DNA of 64,000 bases from contig CM057841.1 of the NCBI GenBank assembly GCA_030068075.1, forward strand, positions 49,951,030 through 50,015,029, read 5' to 3'. The position numbers were made by a program, and so were the translations under genes. Within the stretch, counting starts at the first letter, position 1. The number at the start of each line of letters is the position of its first letter. The stretch comes from Paguma larvata. Taxonomy: Eukaryota; Chordata; Mammalia; Carnivora; Viverridae. The notes under the pieces are model-generated. The model was not told the DNA's origin, did not search any database, and saw only the letters and a list, made by a program, of their open reading frames with translations. Of this stretch, positions 47,701 to 64,000 are shown in pieces.

Positions 47701-50224
47701 AGAGAACTCAGAAAAACATCGAGTTAGCCATGATAAAAACAGAAAAATGAATAAATGTGTAGAAACCACAGATTTATTACACTCCTACAGTAGCAGTTGA
47801 TTGCAGAACTGTGAGATGAACGTGTGAGCTGTCGAATGTTTGTTATTATTAAAATGATAATAAGAGCGTATACAATATGTAATAAATTAGGCATTTTGAT
47901 ACTTCCATTTGAAACCCACAGCTTTTTGTGTGGTATGAGAAATCGGAATTTTTCTCCGCATATTCCAAATAAGGAAATTGAGAATCCACTCCTGTGGTCT
48001 TACAAAATCACAAACAAATATTAGAAACAAATACAGCTTATGTCCTCCAATAACACACTCAAGTGCCCTCGATGTGGTAGATGTTACACATTTCAAATCT
48101 ATTTAAAAGGTTAATTTAGATTGATATTTAAGTGGCAGTGAGCTTGTTTGTTCCTGTAACCTCCTAGAGTGTTATCACTGATCTTAATTCAGTCTGTTTA
48201 AAACCGTGATAGTAAAGTCACCCTTTCCCTGCGGTCATATGCAGCACTTGATCCTGTACCTTCCTCCTTTTTATCGTATTAATTTTGGTTGTTTTAAACT
48301 TAAGAGTGCCTTAAATCATTCTGTGTTCCTTTATGCTACCATGCAGAAATAGTCCAGCCCATTTCCTGTTGATTTCTCAAGTGCTTGGTCTCTCCTTGCC
48401 ATCTCTTCAAAACCCAATTCAGTAATGCAGATCTCAAGTGCCAATACATCATGCTGTTGCTTTAATATTTCACTATATAATAGTTTAACGGTGACTCAGC
48501 CTGATTTATGTTTCTTAGAAGTCAAAATTGGACCTCTGTTTAGAAATTCATAGGTAGTAATTTTCAAATAAAGAAGCAGTATGATCAGTATTGGAGACTG
48601 ACTTCTTGTTTACCCAGAAGAGTTTGCTGGATTGTTCTTTCTCCACTTACAGCACTTCTTCTCTATCTATATTTTTGGGGTGCTTCCCACAGAATTAAGA
48701 GAAAGCTACCATATCTTTTTCAGGAACTCTTTCATGACCTTTAATAAAGGCAGTTTTCTATTACTCAAGGATTTGTTTTCTGGTTCATGCATTTTTCTAT
48801 TCCAATTTCTCTCTTTTACATTTCTTAGCCAAAGATGACCTCACCGGTGATGCAATGATTAATAGTTAATTCACAGAGCCAGATTCTCTGCCAGAACATC
48901 TTTCAGGGACAAGCCGCTCCATGTCCAAAATTTTCTTCAAGTACCACCTACAGTGTAGATAACATATTCATTTTCCATGGTACAATTCAATATGCAATGA
49001 AGTTATTCTTTTTTAGAGAGAAGGTTTCTTTAACCTTCATGTTCTTATCAGATAATCTTGATGCTGTCGTCTGCCCGGGCGTCGCCCAGGAGCCTGTTCC
49101 CCGGGTGTGGCTCTAGGACACCTCTACTAAGTTGGTGGATATAAAGGATGTCGAATACTTCTAGAAACCCCACGAGATGCTCCTCAGTTGATTCTAACGT
49201 GGCTAGACCATGGAGCTCAATTTAAGAAAACATGCTCTTCTATATCTTTTTCTTAGTTATCTACTTGGAGTGAGAGGGAAGGCGTTGCATTTTCAAATAG
49301 CAACCTCTCACATTTCGCAAAGCTTCAAACTGTGGAGCCAGGGGTAGGATGTAGGTGCGAGGGAAGGATACCGGGTCAAGTGGAAGATATTGCGCTGAAG
49401 GGTGTATTTGCATGTGATATATGCCCAGGTAGAAGAACAATTTGCTGCTCAGAGATGGTAAATCTGCAATTTAGTTGACATCCTTCTCACAGGATGAGTG
49501 GATCGACTCCTCCCGCACATGTTAGAAATCGTTCAGACCCAGCCCTGACACAGAAGCACAGCTGTAAGCCCTGGGATGAAAAATCACATCTCGGGATGTG
49601 TGTCTTTCCCGTTAGAAGGGAAACTCCTTGAACAAAAATGTGCTTTGTATTTATGCATTGCCGTGTCTTCCCCTGTTCGCAGGGAGCTTTCCATAAATAC
49701 ATGCTTGCAGAAAGGAGCGCGAGTATGCATCTCAGCAATACCACTTCTGACACAAGTCCCTGAAAGAAATTTGAATATTTTTATTGGAAATCTCTTCGTT
49801 CCGTGGGAGATTGTATTTCTGAATCATGCAAATAAAGCAGACTGTACCTCTTTCCTGGGGTCGCGGGGAGAATTGATATGAGAGTCAGGCCTACAGTCTT
49901 TGTGGGTCTTTTCTTTCCTTGATGCCTGCTCTAAATGAGAAGATTTGAGATGGAGGTATTCACTGAGGAGGATTCAGGTCACCGACAATGGCCATAGTGA
50001 GTCAGCTCAAGCATTAGCTGACAGACAGAGAAAAAGCCACAGAACCCACAGATGGCTCGAAATCATTCTTGCCGCATAACCTGGCAGTGACATTGATAAT
50101 GGAGCATTTCTCATGCTCTTCAGAAATTCATTATTTTTTAAAGAGTTTAGTTTTAAATACACCGAATGTATTTGTTAAACTATTTTCGCTGTACCTCTTT
50201 CCCTGCCCAGTGTTCTAACAATAA
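47701..50224. other. Intronic sequence, nothing secure
   Basis: 49600-49700 may be an L2 tail fragment (AGGGAAACTCCTTGAACAAA). A small GC-rich patch with CCCGGGC/GTCGCCC lies at 49068-49115. The rest is unrecognised. Confidence 0.4.
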
Positions 50225-50400
50225 GTAGAAGCATTAGCAGTAACAGTAGTTAATGTTTATTGAGTTTTAATTATGCGCCAGCAATTCTTCCAAAAATCAT
50301 GCAGCTAGACATTCATGAAACAATCCTGTGAAGAATATAGTATTGTTATTCCCAAGTTACAGATAGGAAACGGACGAAGGGGTTAAACAACTCAGAGGGA
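50225..50400 (-). repeat. MIR relic, minus strand
   Basis: 'AACAGTAGTTAATGTTTATT GAGTTTTAATTATGCGCCAG', 'AACAATCCTGTGAAGAATAT', 'GTTACAGATAGGAAACGGAC', 'GGGGTTAAACAACTCAGAGG' give a clean reverse MIR order. Confidence 0.75.
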
Positions 50401-50410
50401 GTAATGCGCT

Positions 50411-50850
50411 GTTACCTGTAACTCTGTTACATTATAGGACATAGGCACTTACAGGTGTGATTAAACTAAGGACCTTGCCGTAGGGACCATAGCCTGGATT
50501 ATCTAGTTGGACCCAATGTAATTACAAGGGTCTTTACAAGAGGGAGGTGAGAGGATCTGTCAGGGAAGGAGATGTAACTGTGGGAAACAAGGCGGGGGAT
50601 TTGACGACACTATGGTACTAGTCTTGTACATGAAGAGAAGTCATCAACCAAGGAATGCAGATGGTCTCTCCAAGCGGAAAAGGGGAAGAAAGGGATTATC
50701 TTCCAGAGACTTCCGAAGGAAAGCAGCTCCTGCTAACACCTTAATTTTAGGACTTTTTGAATTTCCAAACTAGAAGATGACAAATTTGTGTCATTTCACG
50801 TGACTGAGTTTGTGGTCATTGGTTACATCAATAACAGGAAACTCATACAG
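50411..50850 (+). mobile_element. Ancient MaLR-type LTR (MLT1-like), plus strand
   Basis: 'TGTAATTACAAGGGTCTTTA CAAGAGGGAGG', 'GAAGTCATCAACCAAGGAAT', 'GCTAACACCTTAATTTTAGG' and 'GTCATTGGTTACATCAATAA CAGGAAAC' are the same landmarks as the element at 6853-7385. The 5' end is worn. Confidence 0.75.
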
Positions 50851-52976
50851 TTGCCCAGGGTAGGGGGAAGATGCAAATCCATGCCGACTAGTTATCTTAA
50901 CTGCTAGACTACACTGTAATAAACAACTATGAAAAATGGCTCAGAAGGGGGGCTCACCTGAGGAGGATAAATGTGTCAGAACAATTTGCAACTTATTACT
51001 AGGAAATTAGAGTTTATGCCCTCCCTCTGGTGAACAGGGTACAACAGGGTCACAAAATTAATATTGGTAGTAATCTAACCATTAAAATATAACCTGAGTG
51101 ATAACCCTACTAATGAACAATGTACAATTAGAAAAATAATTCAGTTGAGTAATACGTCTCCTTCTACATCTTTGGATTGTAGGCCTTTTTGACTATTATA
51201 AATTTTGTTAACTTCTGATTTCTAATTTTTATTATAGCCAGTTGTCTAATACCTCTGTTTTTCCTATTTACACATTTCACTCATGTACAAAAGATTCTTT
51301 TTCTGAAAGTATTTGACCAAAGTTGGGCATAAATGTGATTCTGTTAGTTGAAACATGAATATTACTTAGATGCTTAATTTAGTGTTTCCAAACAAATAAA
51401 TATTGAGTTAGATTACTTTCATGAATGCCATACCCTCGTTATATCTTTCATAGGTTAGTTTCAATGTAAAGAAATACTGTTATGAATCATCTGGACTTTT
51501 CTTTTGTGAGAATGTATTTGCGTTGGTAGTGTCCTCTGTGGAACAGCAAGACTAGATGCACCTTGAGTGTTCCTGGTGATGGCTCAGACGTGAGACGTTG
51601 CTCTCCCCGTCAGTGACGTGAAGCCCAAGCTGTACTTTAAAAGTTAGTAATGGAGAAAGTAAAAATTTCAAAAACAAACAAACAAACATGACTCTCATTC
51701 ACATACAGAATAAACACATATGAAAGATTAATTAAAGAAGGAATCAGAAAGACGGTAAAGCTAGTTGAAAGAAGACTCAAGAGACTGAGAGTAGATAGGA
51801 ATCCAAGAACGTATGTTGCGTTACTGTCACTAGGTCCAGTACATAAATGGTTAAAATTCAACAGGGCAATGAATCCAAAAGCTTTTGTTTTCTATTACAC
51901 AGAAGTCATTTGTATTCCTACTGGGGAAAAAAGTTACAAATTAACATGTAACTTAACAGAATCTGGCCCTAACCCATAATAAATAGTAAAATCATACCTT
52001 TATTAATTCACCTAGAATTAAATAATCTTCAGATGGGCCTGTGAGAAAATGGTCCAATATGACATTGAAAGGAAGTGTAGTTATTGCTTTGGCTTATATT
52101 CAGTTTTTCCAGTTTTTCTTAACAGTGGATGAGACCATTTTCAAGAGAGACTACACACCTATCTCTCCCACCAGCCTCCTTGGAGAGAGAGATTTTAATA
52201 ATAAATTCAAATTCATTTTCTCTGTGTCTCTTCCTCTCTCTCTCTCTCTGTCTTTCTCAAGATTCCTTTTCATATAGTTGCAGATTTTTATATCATTAAC
52301 TGTATGTGCACAACTAGGGCTTAGTGATTATTGTTTAAAAGTGTATACTGCTTATATATCAGATATGTTGTGTAAATTTCTTTTTATAACAGTGACTTAT
52401 ATTAGACCCATTATAAGTGAGTTTTCTATCTAAAGTAACACTGTTAGGAATCATCCTGAGTTTTTTCTTTTGCGATAATTCTTGTACATATATTGCACAT
52501 ATGTAAGTCGAAGTTTTCCTACACTGATGTTGTACTCATGTTCTGAATTATATTTAGCTTTTCTTCCCTGAAGGTATTGTTCACACACACGTAAAGTCCG
52601 TGATGGTATGGCAGCGAGTTTGTTGATTTCCCTACTTAAACTACTTTCCCACTTTCAGACCCATTTTCAAGGCAAGCCCCACTCCTCTTCCTCCCCTGAG
52701 AACTAAATTACTGACTGTCACTGTATTTCTTTTCATGACGGTGAAGGAGAGAAAGTATTGGGAGAACTTCTAGGTCTTTGGGAATTAAATGTCCCAAGAG
52801 TAATTCTAAGAGCTTATGGGGAAATATGTAGGACTTGAAGACTGTGGGGAGTAGGAAGGTTAGCGGTGAGGTTCCTAGATCAGAGAGGTGAGTTTCCCCA
52901 ACTACGTTATGTAAAGAGACCTTGATCAGTGTGTCATGGTTGTCCACCTGCTAAGCAGTGTCCACCTTCATGGAAC
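50851..52976. other. Intronic sequence, nothing recognised
   Basis: AT-rich. A (TC)n stretch lies at about 52230-52248. No exon or named repeat recognised. Confidence 0.4.
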
Positions 52977-53095
52977 GTTAGCTCTATGAGGGCAGGGGCC
53001 GTGCTGGTGTTGATTCGTCTCTTGATCTCAGTATCCATCACAGGGCCTCACAAACAATTTACTAAATAGATACTTACTGAATGAATGCCTCAGAT
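52977..53095 (+). repeat. L2 LINE 3' end, plus strand
   Basis: 'TTAGCTCTATGAGGGCAGGG GCCGTGC', 'CTCAGTATCCATCACAGGGC CTCACAAAC' and 'GATACTTACTGAATGAATGC' match the typical L2 tail. Confidence 0.75.
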
Positions 53096-54842
53096 TTCTT
53101 AGTTAATATCTGTGAAGTGAGAAGATAATAGGTAAGAATGAGAGAAAGTGGCAACTGGCCTCATTTTAAGAGATGAAGCAGTATACCATTGCTTTAGACA
53201 TAAATTGTCTGATACATTTTTCACTTTCCTTTGTTGCTGATGGAAATACGTGAGGCATGAAAGCTTTAGGTCCCATGAAGGGTGATTATGACCATTAGAA
53301 TGTGATAATAACAGTAGTGAAGAAGAGAAAAAAAGAAACAGTGGGATAAAGTAACACAGGCTAACCCTTTACTGGAAAAAAAATTTCTCTTGGTCGCTAA
53401 TTCCAAAAATAGACTTTATCTAAAGTAAAATCATTATTATGATGGTTGCCTTTAAGCAATACATTAACTCAGAGATAACTGCATTTCTCCAAATGCATCA
53501 GCATTTAAAGTCTGTCTTATTGGAATTTTTCTTAATTTATTGTAATCTAATAATCATAGAACACATTATTTGTATTTGACACAGAGTTATGTTTTTACCA
53601 TGCACATTCATTCAGCTATATAACAAGGAATAATTGTTCAGTTAACATTATTCTTTCTACAGAATGCAATGTTTATTCATGTGCATTTGGTGAATGAATT
53701 CTTTATAAGCACATTAACAAGATGTGGAAAAAAAATCAAACCTCTGAATTTTCAAAAGATAGCTGCATAAAATAGTTGAAAAAAATTTCGGGGGGTGGTG
53801 AATATAAATGGTTCACATTAAATATGATGGATAATCTGAATGAAATGTATATTCGGGCAAACAAGTAGCTGTAATAATTTTGTCAAATGAAACAAGATGA
53901 GTAAACTTTAATGTCATTTCATTGACTGGGACAAGTCAGCTAACCAGTTGAAAAATAGCTTACCTGGGTTTCCCTAACCCTTTCATTTATTACATAAATG
54001 TACTCACAAGGGTAATTGCCTTAAAAAAATCTTTGAGTTGCGAAATGTAGAAAGCACTGCTAGGCTTTCTGAGTATTATCAGTTCTATTTTGTGTCTGTT
54101 GTTTGGGTGCAACTGATTTTGACAGATGTGCTGTTATGCTACTGGTATAACATGACATCTTTTTTCAGATGAACTGAATAAAAGTGATCTTGACAATGAG
54201 TAGATAAGACACTGTCAGAAAGCTGAAAAAACGTGTCAATGTCACAGTTTTGACACAAATGCAGGAGAACAGCCCTTATAATATCATTAAGTGACTATCT
54301 TTCCAATGATGTTCTTTAGAAGAAAAAAGATAGCATTGCTCTTAAATACTATTACTTGGCTGCAAAAATAATAAAATAAAACAAAACACAAAGGTCAGGT
54401 TAATATATACTTGAGATGGCATTTGATGAGTCTGGTGGATGTGTTTATATTTTTATGCAGATCTTTTATCTACAGCATGTGTGAGAGAATTTTTGAGATA
54501 TCAAAACCATTTTTTCAGGAGCTAAAAACCATTTGACCTCAGCACTTCAGGAACATGATTAAATATACTGATTGTGAAATTTGCAAAGTGGTTTTATGGA
54601 TATTGATCATAACCTTTCTCCTGATTTTCTTTTTTTATTGAATGAAAGAAATAGCTTTCCATAATATGAGAAAATTAGGAATACATTTTGAGATATATTT
54701 GTAGATAATGATTTTGTAAATAGGTTATCAGAGACTAAAATGGACTCAATCCCAGGCATCAAGAGGGAATTAGACATTGGAGCTTTTATTTTCCTTAATG
54801 ACTGGCTTGGAACTGAACTAAACGTGTATGTGTATGCACAAT
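53096..54842. other. Intronic sequence, nothing recognised
   Basis: Very AT-rich and without recognisable repeats over about 1.7 kb, just upstream of the exon B-D cluster. Possible conserved non-coding sequence cannot be judged by eye. Confidence 0.4.
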
Positions 54843-54936
54843 GCTTTATATGTGTGTGTGTGCTGTGTATATATACATATATATGTATATCTATATGTAC
54901 ATTCATATGTGTATATATATATACACACACACACAT
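54843..54936. repeat. TA/TG simple repeat forming an inverted repeat
   Basis: Left half TGTGTGTGTGCTGTGTATAT ATACATATATATGTATAT, right half GTGTATATATATATACACAC ACACACA. The two ends are reverse complements of each other (GTGTGTG...TATATAC against GTATATA...CACACAC), so the strand can fold into a hairpin. It ends about 65 bp before exon B. Confidence 0.9.
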
Positions 54937-54978
54937 TTAAAATGCTTTAATAAAAAGTATATTTATCCTTTAGAATGA

Positions 54979-55218
<240 letters not shown>

Positions 55219-55688
55219 TGAATCTGGCCATTTGGATATCACTTCTGTAACTTTATGCTTTTATAGCTTACCTTGTAACAACTAAGGTGCCTTATTTCCA
55301 GATTCAGGGGCTTATATGTACACCCGTATTGCACTTATATGTAAAAATGGTTCCTATTTTGCAAATTGTACAAGACCCTCATTTGATGTGTTTTTGCATA
55401 GTGCCGAGAGAACTACATAGCTGTTTTCAAACATCATGAAGAAAGGAATGAGTCACTGAAAAATACTGAGCTAGTAAAAATAATGAGGTTGTAGCAAAGA
55501 TACATTTTACATTGCAAATGGCATGGGATGGGATATACTAATGAAAAGAATTAACGGTGGAAGAAATTCCAGCAAGGCTGAGAGGGTGTTATGTTCAAAC
55601 TTGAGGCAAATCCATACAAGCGTTTTGGATGGAATACAAGGAAGAAGATTGCGGTTACTATGAGAGATCCTGGTCCCCAAGGGGAAAC

Positions 55689-55706
55689 TTTTTTTTTTTT
55701 TTTTTT
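55689..55706. repeat. T18 homopolymer before exon C
   Basis: Eighteen T, ending 42 bp before the first base of exon C and upstream of the exon's own pyrimidine tract. Length is likely variable. Confidence 0.97.
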
Positions 55707-55747
55707 AAGAATGGAACTAATGGTGCTGTTATGTTTTTCTCTTCTAA

Positions 55748-56920
<1,173 letters not shown>

Positions 56921-57467
56921 TGAATGAATGAAATTATGTTGCTTTTCCACACAATAAAATTGCTCCTCTTTGGATTTCCACTTGATATGATGTTTTAGAG
57001 ATTACTCTCTCTCTCTCTCTCTCTTTTTTAAGAGAGTATGCTTTTAAAAAAATTTTCTCTGCTTGGCACTATGCATGTAAGGGATTAATTCTATTTAAAG
57101 GAATTATAATTCAGAGAGAGTGATTATTTTATTTTTGTATGAAGTAAAACATTTTTTTTTACAGTTGATAATTTAATTTTGTTGCGATGTTATTACTCCA
57201 GGGGACTAATTTCCTTTGCTCTGTAACTTCCTTAATAAGATATGCCCTGACGAACTCCCTTAATCAAGAGAATCAAGTTCCTGGAATCAGATAACATCCA
57301 TGTGTATTAGAGAGGCATTTGAAAAACTGAATTCCGCCATGGTCATTCATAACAAAAGAAACGAACAGGCTGTTACGACACTGCCTCTGCCAGTCCGTCC
57401 CCATAGCAATGTTGGTCAGGCTGCGTTATATTCTAATTCTATGGAAATGCAGCCGATTTTAAATATA

Positions 57468-57650
57468 ACTGTATTCGTCTGGGGTCAGTCAGGGAAGTGG
57501 CACCACTGTGAGTTTTATGAACAAGGGTTCTATTTTAGGACTTGGACCTTCACAATTGTCAGAGGGGCTGGAAAGTGGAGGCCAGCTGTCAGGAGGAAGA
57601 GATGGAGCGGGGCGAAGGGGAGCCAGGATGAACTGGATTAGACCAGCTCC
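57468..57650 (+). repeat. Possible LTR-like repeat fragment
   Basis: 'TGTATTCGTCTGGGGTCAGT CAGGGAAGTGGCACCACTGT' and 'GCTGGAAAGTGGAGGCCAGC' recall the opening of an old LTR-like repeat with a TGTATTnGTC start like the element at 10664. Weak. Confidence 0.3.
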
Positions 57651-58787
57651 TCTGTGATCTTCCCTCACTGTGCTGTATCATAGGGGAAAAAATCCCTGTG
57701 GAAAAAAATGGCTGACATTTCACTTTTGACTCCAATACCACACAAGCTCCTTTTTTGACTAAGTTTTAACCAGAACCAGACAGGAAAGGGGATTCTGGGA
57801 GACATGGTTTCCAGTTTAACCAGCTTCATGAAAGAAAAGCGGACACAGAGATCGTTTTCAATACATTTCTTGAATTGTTCACAATTCAGGATGTATAAAT
57901 TCAGGCTCGTGTTGTATTAGCCAGTCCCAAAGCACATCACGGGAATATTTATATTTTTACAAAACATTTCATTCCTAATTTTCTGTGTGAATTGATGGTA
58001 CCTATAGGAGTGTACCACTCAGAAAGATTTTTAGTTACATTTTTATAAACGGGAAGATGATTTGAAAGGAAAATCAAAAAAGGCCGTAGGTAGATGTGTG
58101 TGTTTCTTTGGCAAACGAGCTTCCAGAAACTGCCCATGCAGCTAACACCTACTTTTCATTGGCAAGAAGATTTGTTGCTTGCCGGGTAGCAGGCTGCTGT
58201 CCAAATGAAGCATCAGACCAAACTGCAGCTGGTAAAATGTTTCCAGTTTTACGAGGTTTGTTAGTTTATAATTGTCTTTACATATGGGGCAGCGTGGCTT
58301 ACTCTTCAGCGTTTCTGTTTCATTCACTGGGACAAGATATTTATCCACAATGAAAGCTAATTCGCTTTTAAGAGAATCACGATAGAGCCAAATATCTTTG
58401 TTCAACCAAGACCAAATGGTTTAATTCCAATGTGTATCCTTCTAAATACGGTTGATTTCATTGACCTTTCGAATCTATATTTGGAAAACATGTTAAAGAT
58501 TATTTTCAGGAAAAATAAAAAAAAAACATTTAACCTCGTTTCTGAAGCCTCTTAAGAAACAGGCTTAATTACTTCTAAATAATCCATAAAGATTTTTTAA
58601 CTCCTTAAATATATACTTTACTAGTGAGATCGTTTTTATACATAGTATTTTAATGAAAATTTATGCAATTCTAAGGTACCTTAAAGCTCTTTTTTAAAAC
58701 TATGAGATGAGAAATAATACATATAAATCTGGTGATATGAGCATAATAAGAAAAAGCCAAAAATGTTTTAAAAGTAAAGTATTGTTA

Positions 58788-58886
58788 GGATGCCTGGCTG
58801 CCTCACTCAGTAGAGTGTGAGACTCTTGATCTCAGGGTTGTGAGTTCAAGCCCCATAATGGGTATAGAGGTTACTTAAAAAAAAAA
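58788..58886 (+). mobile_element. Short, older CAN-type SINE, plus strand
   Basis: 'GGATGCCTGGCTGCCTCACT CAG', 'GACTCTTGATCTCAGGGTTG TGAGTTCAAGCCCC' and 'GGTTACTTAAAAAAAAAAAA'. It lacks the long felid middle; this shorter CAN SINE form is older and also known in other carnivores. Confidence 0.85.
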
Positions 58887-58969
58887 AAAGTAAAATCTTT
58901 AAAAAATTTAAAGAATGTAAGGAGTACATTTTACATTGTAGTTTCCAATGTAAAACATAAAAGGAAAAA

Positions 58970-59300
58970 TGGACTGATGATATAAAGAGACCATTCTGAG
59001 GAAAGCTAGTCCAAGGGAGCCACAAACTCATGAAAAATGCTCAGATTCGCTATTGGTCAGGTAAATGCAAGATAAATGAAAATGATATATCACTTTGGCA
59101 TTTTGTCTTTGGACTAGTGCAAATTTAAAATATCTATAATACCTGTTCCTGCCAAGGATGTGGGGACAAGGATACGCTTGTATATTACCGGTAGATCTGT
59201 GGAGTATTTTAACTTCTTTTTGGAAAAGAAGCTGGAAATATTTATTAAAACATATAAGTATATATAGTTCTGTATTTAGAACCCTCTTCTGTAGAACCAG
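58970..59300 (+). mobile_element. L1 LINE 3'-region fragment, plus strand
   Basis: 'CACAAACTCATGAAAAATGC TCAG', 'CAGGTAAATGCAAGATAAAT GAAAATGATATATCAC' and 'GCCAAGGATGTGGGGACAAG G' follow the order of L1 ORF2/3' text. Decayed. Confidence 0.65.
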
Positions 59301-59526
59301 AAATACACAGAGGAGCATACCGAGTTATTGATTACAGCCTTGCTAGGGGAGAGAAAAGAGAAGAATATGAAAAAATGCAGAAGGAAAAAGAGTAGCTCGT
59401 TAATATTAGTTATGTTATGGAGTGGATTAGAACCAAAGGCATCAAAGAATGAAGGAGAAAAGGATTTCACCCAGAGTCCAAGGAGTGGAAAGCCAAGAGA
59501 AGACACAAAGAATTCGGTTAAATAAA

Positions 59527-59746
59527 TTTTTTTTTAATTTTTTTTAACGTTTATTTATTTTTGAGAGACATAGAGACAGCATGAGCAAGGGAAGGGCAGA
59601 GAGAGAGGGAGATACAGAATCTGAAGCAGGCTCCAGGCTCTGAGCCACCACACAGAGCCTGATGTGGGGCTCAAACTCACAGACCGTGAGATCATGACCT
59701 GAGCCAAAGTTGGCCGCTTAACCAACTGAGCCACCCAGGCGCCCCA
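59527..59746 (-). mobile_element. Felid CAN-type SINE, minus strand
   Basis: TTTTTAACGTTTATTTATTT TTGAGAGAC at the tail and CAACTGAGCCACCCAGGCGCCCC at the head, near consensus. Duplication GGTTAAATAAA at 59516-59526 and 59747-59757, identical. It lies about 300 bp before exon E. Confidence 0.96.
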
Positions 59747-60023
59747 GGTTAAATAAAATTTTATTGAATTCAGTCACATTGAGTTAGATGCCTTTATAGA
59801 AGTTGAGAGTGGGGGAAAATGGATTTCATCCAGAACCCAGGTAAAGATTTGCCTGAGCAATACTGTCACTGGATTTTGAAGAACCTTTAAAATATATGGC
59901 AAGGATCTGAATTTTCGTGTTGATAGCAATTTGTTGTTGTTTTAAATCAAGAATAATTAAGATCCATAAACAGCCTTTGTGACACTTGAATTTCTATTAC
60001 TAACGTGATACGAGTCATCCTGA

Positions 60024-64000
<3,977 letters not shown>

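Overview
This window is mammalian nuclear DNA, and the organism is almost certainly a cat (family Felidae). Two things point there. First, at least a dozen tRNA-derived CAN-type SINEs are scattered on both strands, with the felid-type body: a 'GCGCCTGGGTGGCTCAG' head, a 'GGCTCAGGTCATGATCTC' box, a 'CTGACAGCTCAGAGCCTGGAGC' middle and a CT-rich/AATAAA tail. Several still have recognisable target-site duplications. Second, the only protein-coding content is five intact exons on the + strand of a vertebrate neurexin-superfamily gene. The residues match contactin-associated protein-like 4 (CNTNAP4/Caspr4) better than the paralogues CNTNAP2, 3 and 5, as I remember them. There is no sign of bacterial, phage or plasmid content.

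Layout. Bases 1-39429 are one long intron, or the end of one: at least 39.4 kb, AT-rich and without a recognisable exon. Exon A (39430-39577) ends the F5/8C (discoidin) domain. A 15.4 kb intron follows. Then three exons lie close together: B (55001-55204), C (55749-55933) and D (56756-56899), which together encode the first laminin-G domain. After a 3.15 kb intron, exon E (60051-60312) closes that domain and opens the second laminin-G domain. Bases 60313-64000 begin the next intron. All ten splice sites are canonical AG/GT, the phases join perfectly (943 coding bases, 314 codons plus one base) and there is no internal stop, so the gene looks functional. By family exon order these are probably exons 4-8.

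The rest is layered transposon debris. The main element is a nearly full-length, decayed L1M-type LINE on the minus strand (about 23.64-31.24 kb). It carries nested SINEs, a tiny younger L1 insertion and a possible LTR-like insert. Around it are MLT1-type LTRs, MER5-like hAT fragments, several MIR and L2 relics, and felid-age L1 3' ends. Simple repeats include (AC)31, (TG)18, a 30-bp TG/CG alternating tract, an 18-bp minisatellite and a TA/TG inverted repeat just upstream of exon B.

I looked for a hidden system (nested gene, array, RNA gene, retrocopy) and did not find a convincing one. The most useful second-look items are the structured sequences next to the splice sites, the nested LINE, a CpG-enriched block 1-1.5 kb downstream of exon A, and a few non-repeat segments that could be conserved non-coding elements. 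Repeat names were assigned by eye from remembered consensus sequences; boundaries are approximate unless a target-site duplication is given.
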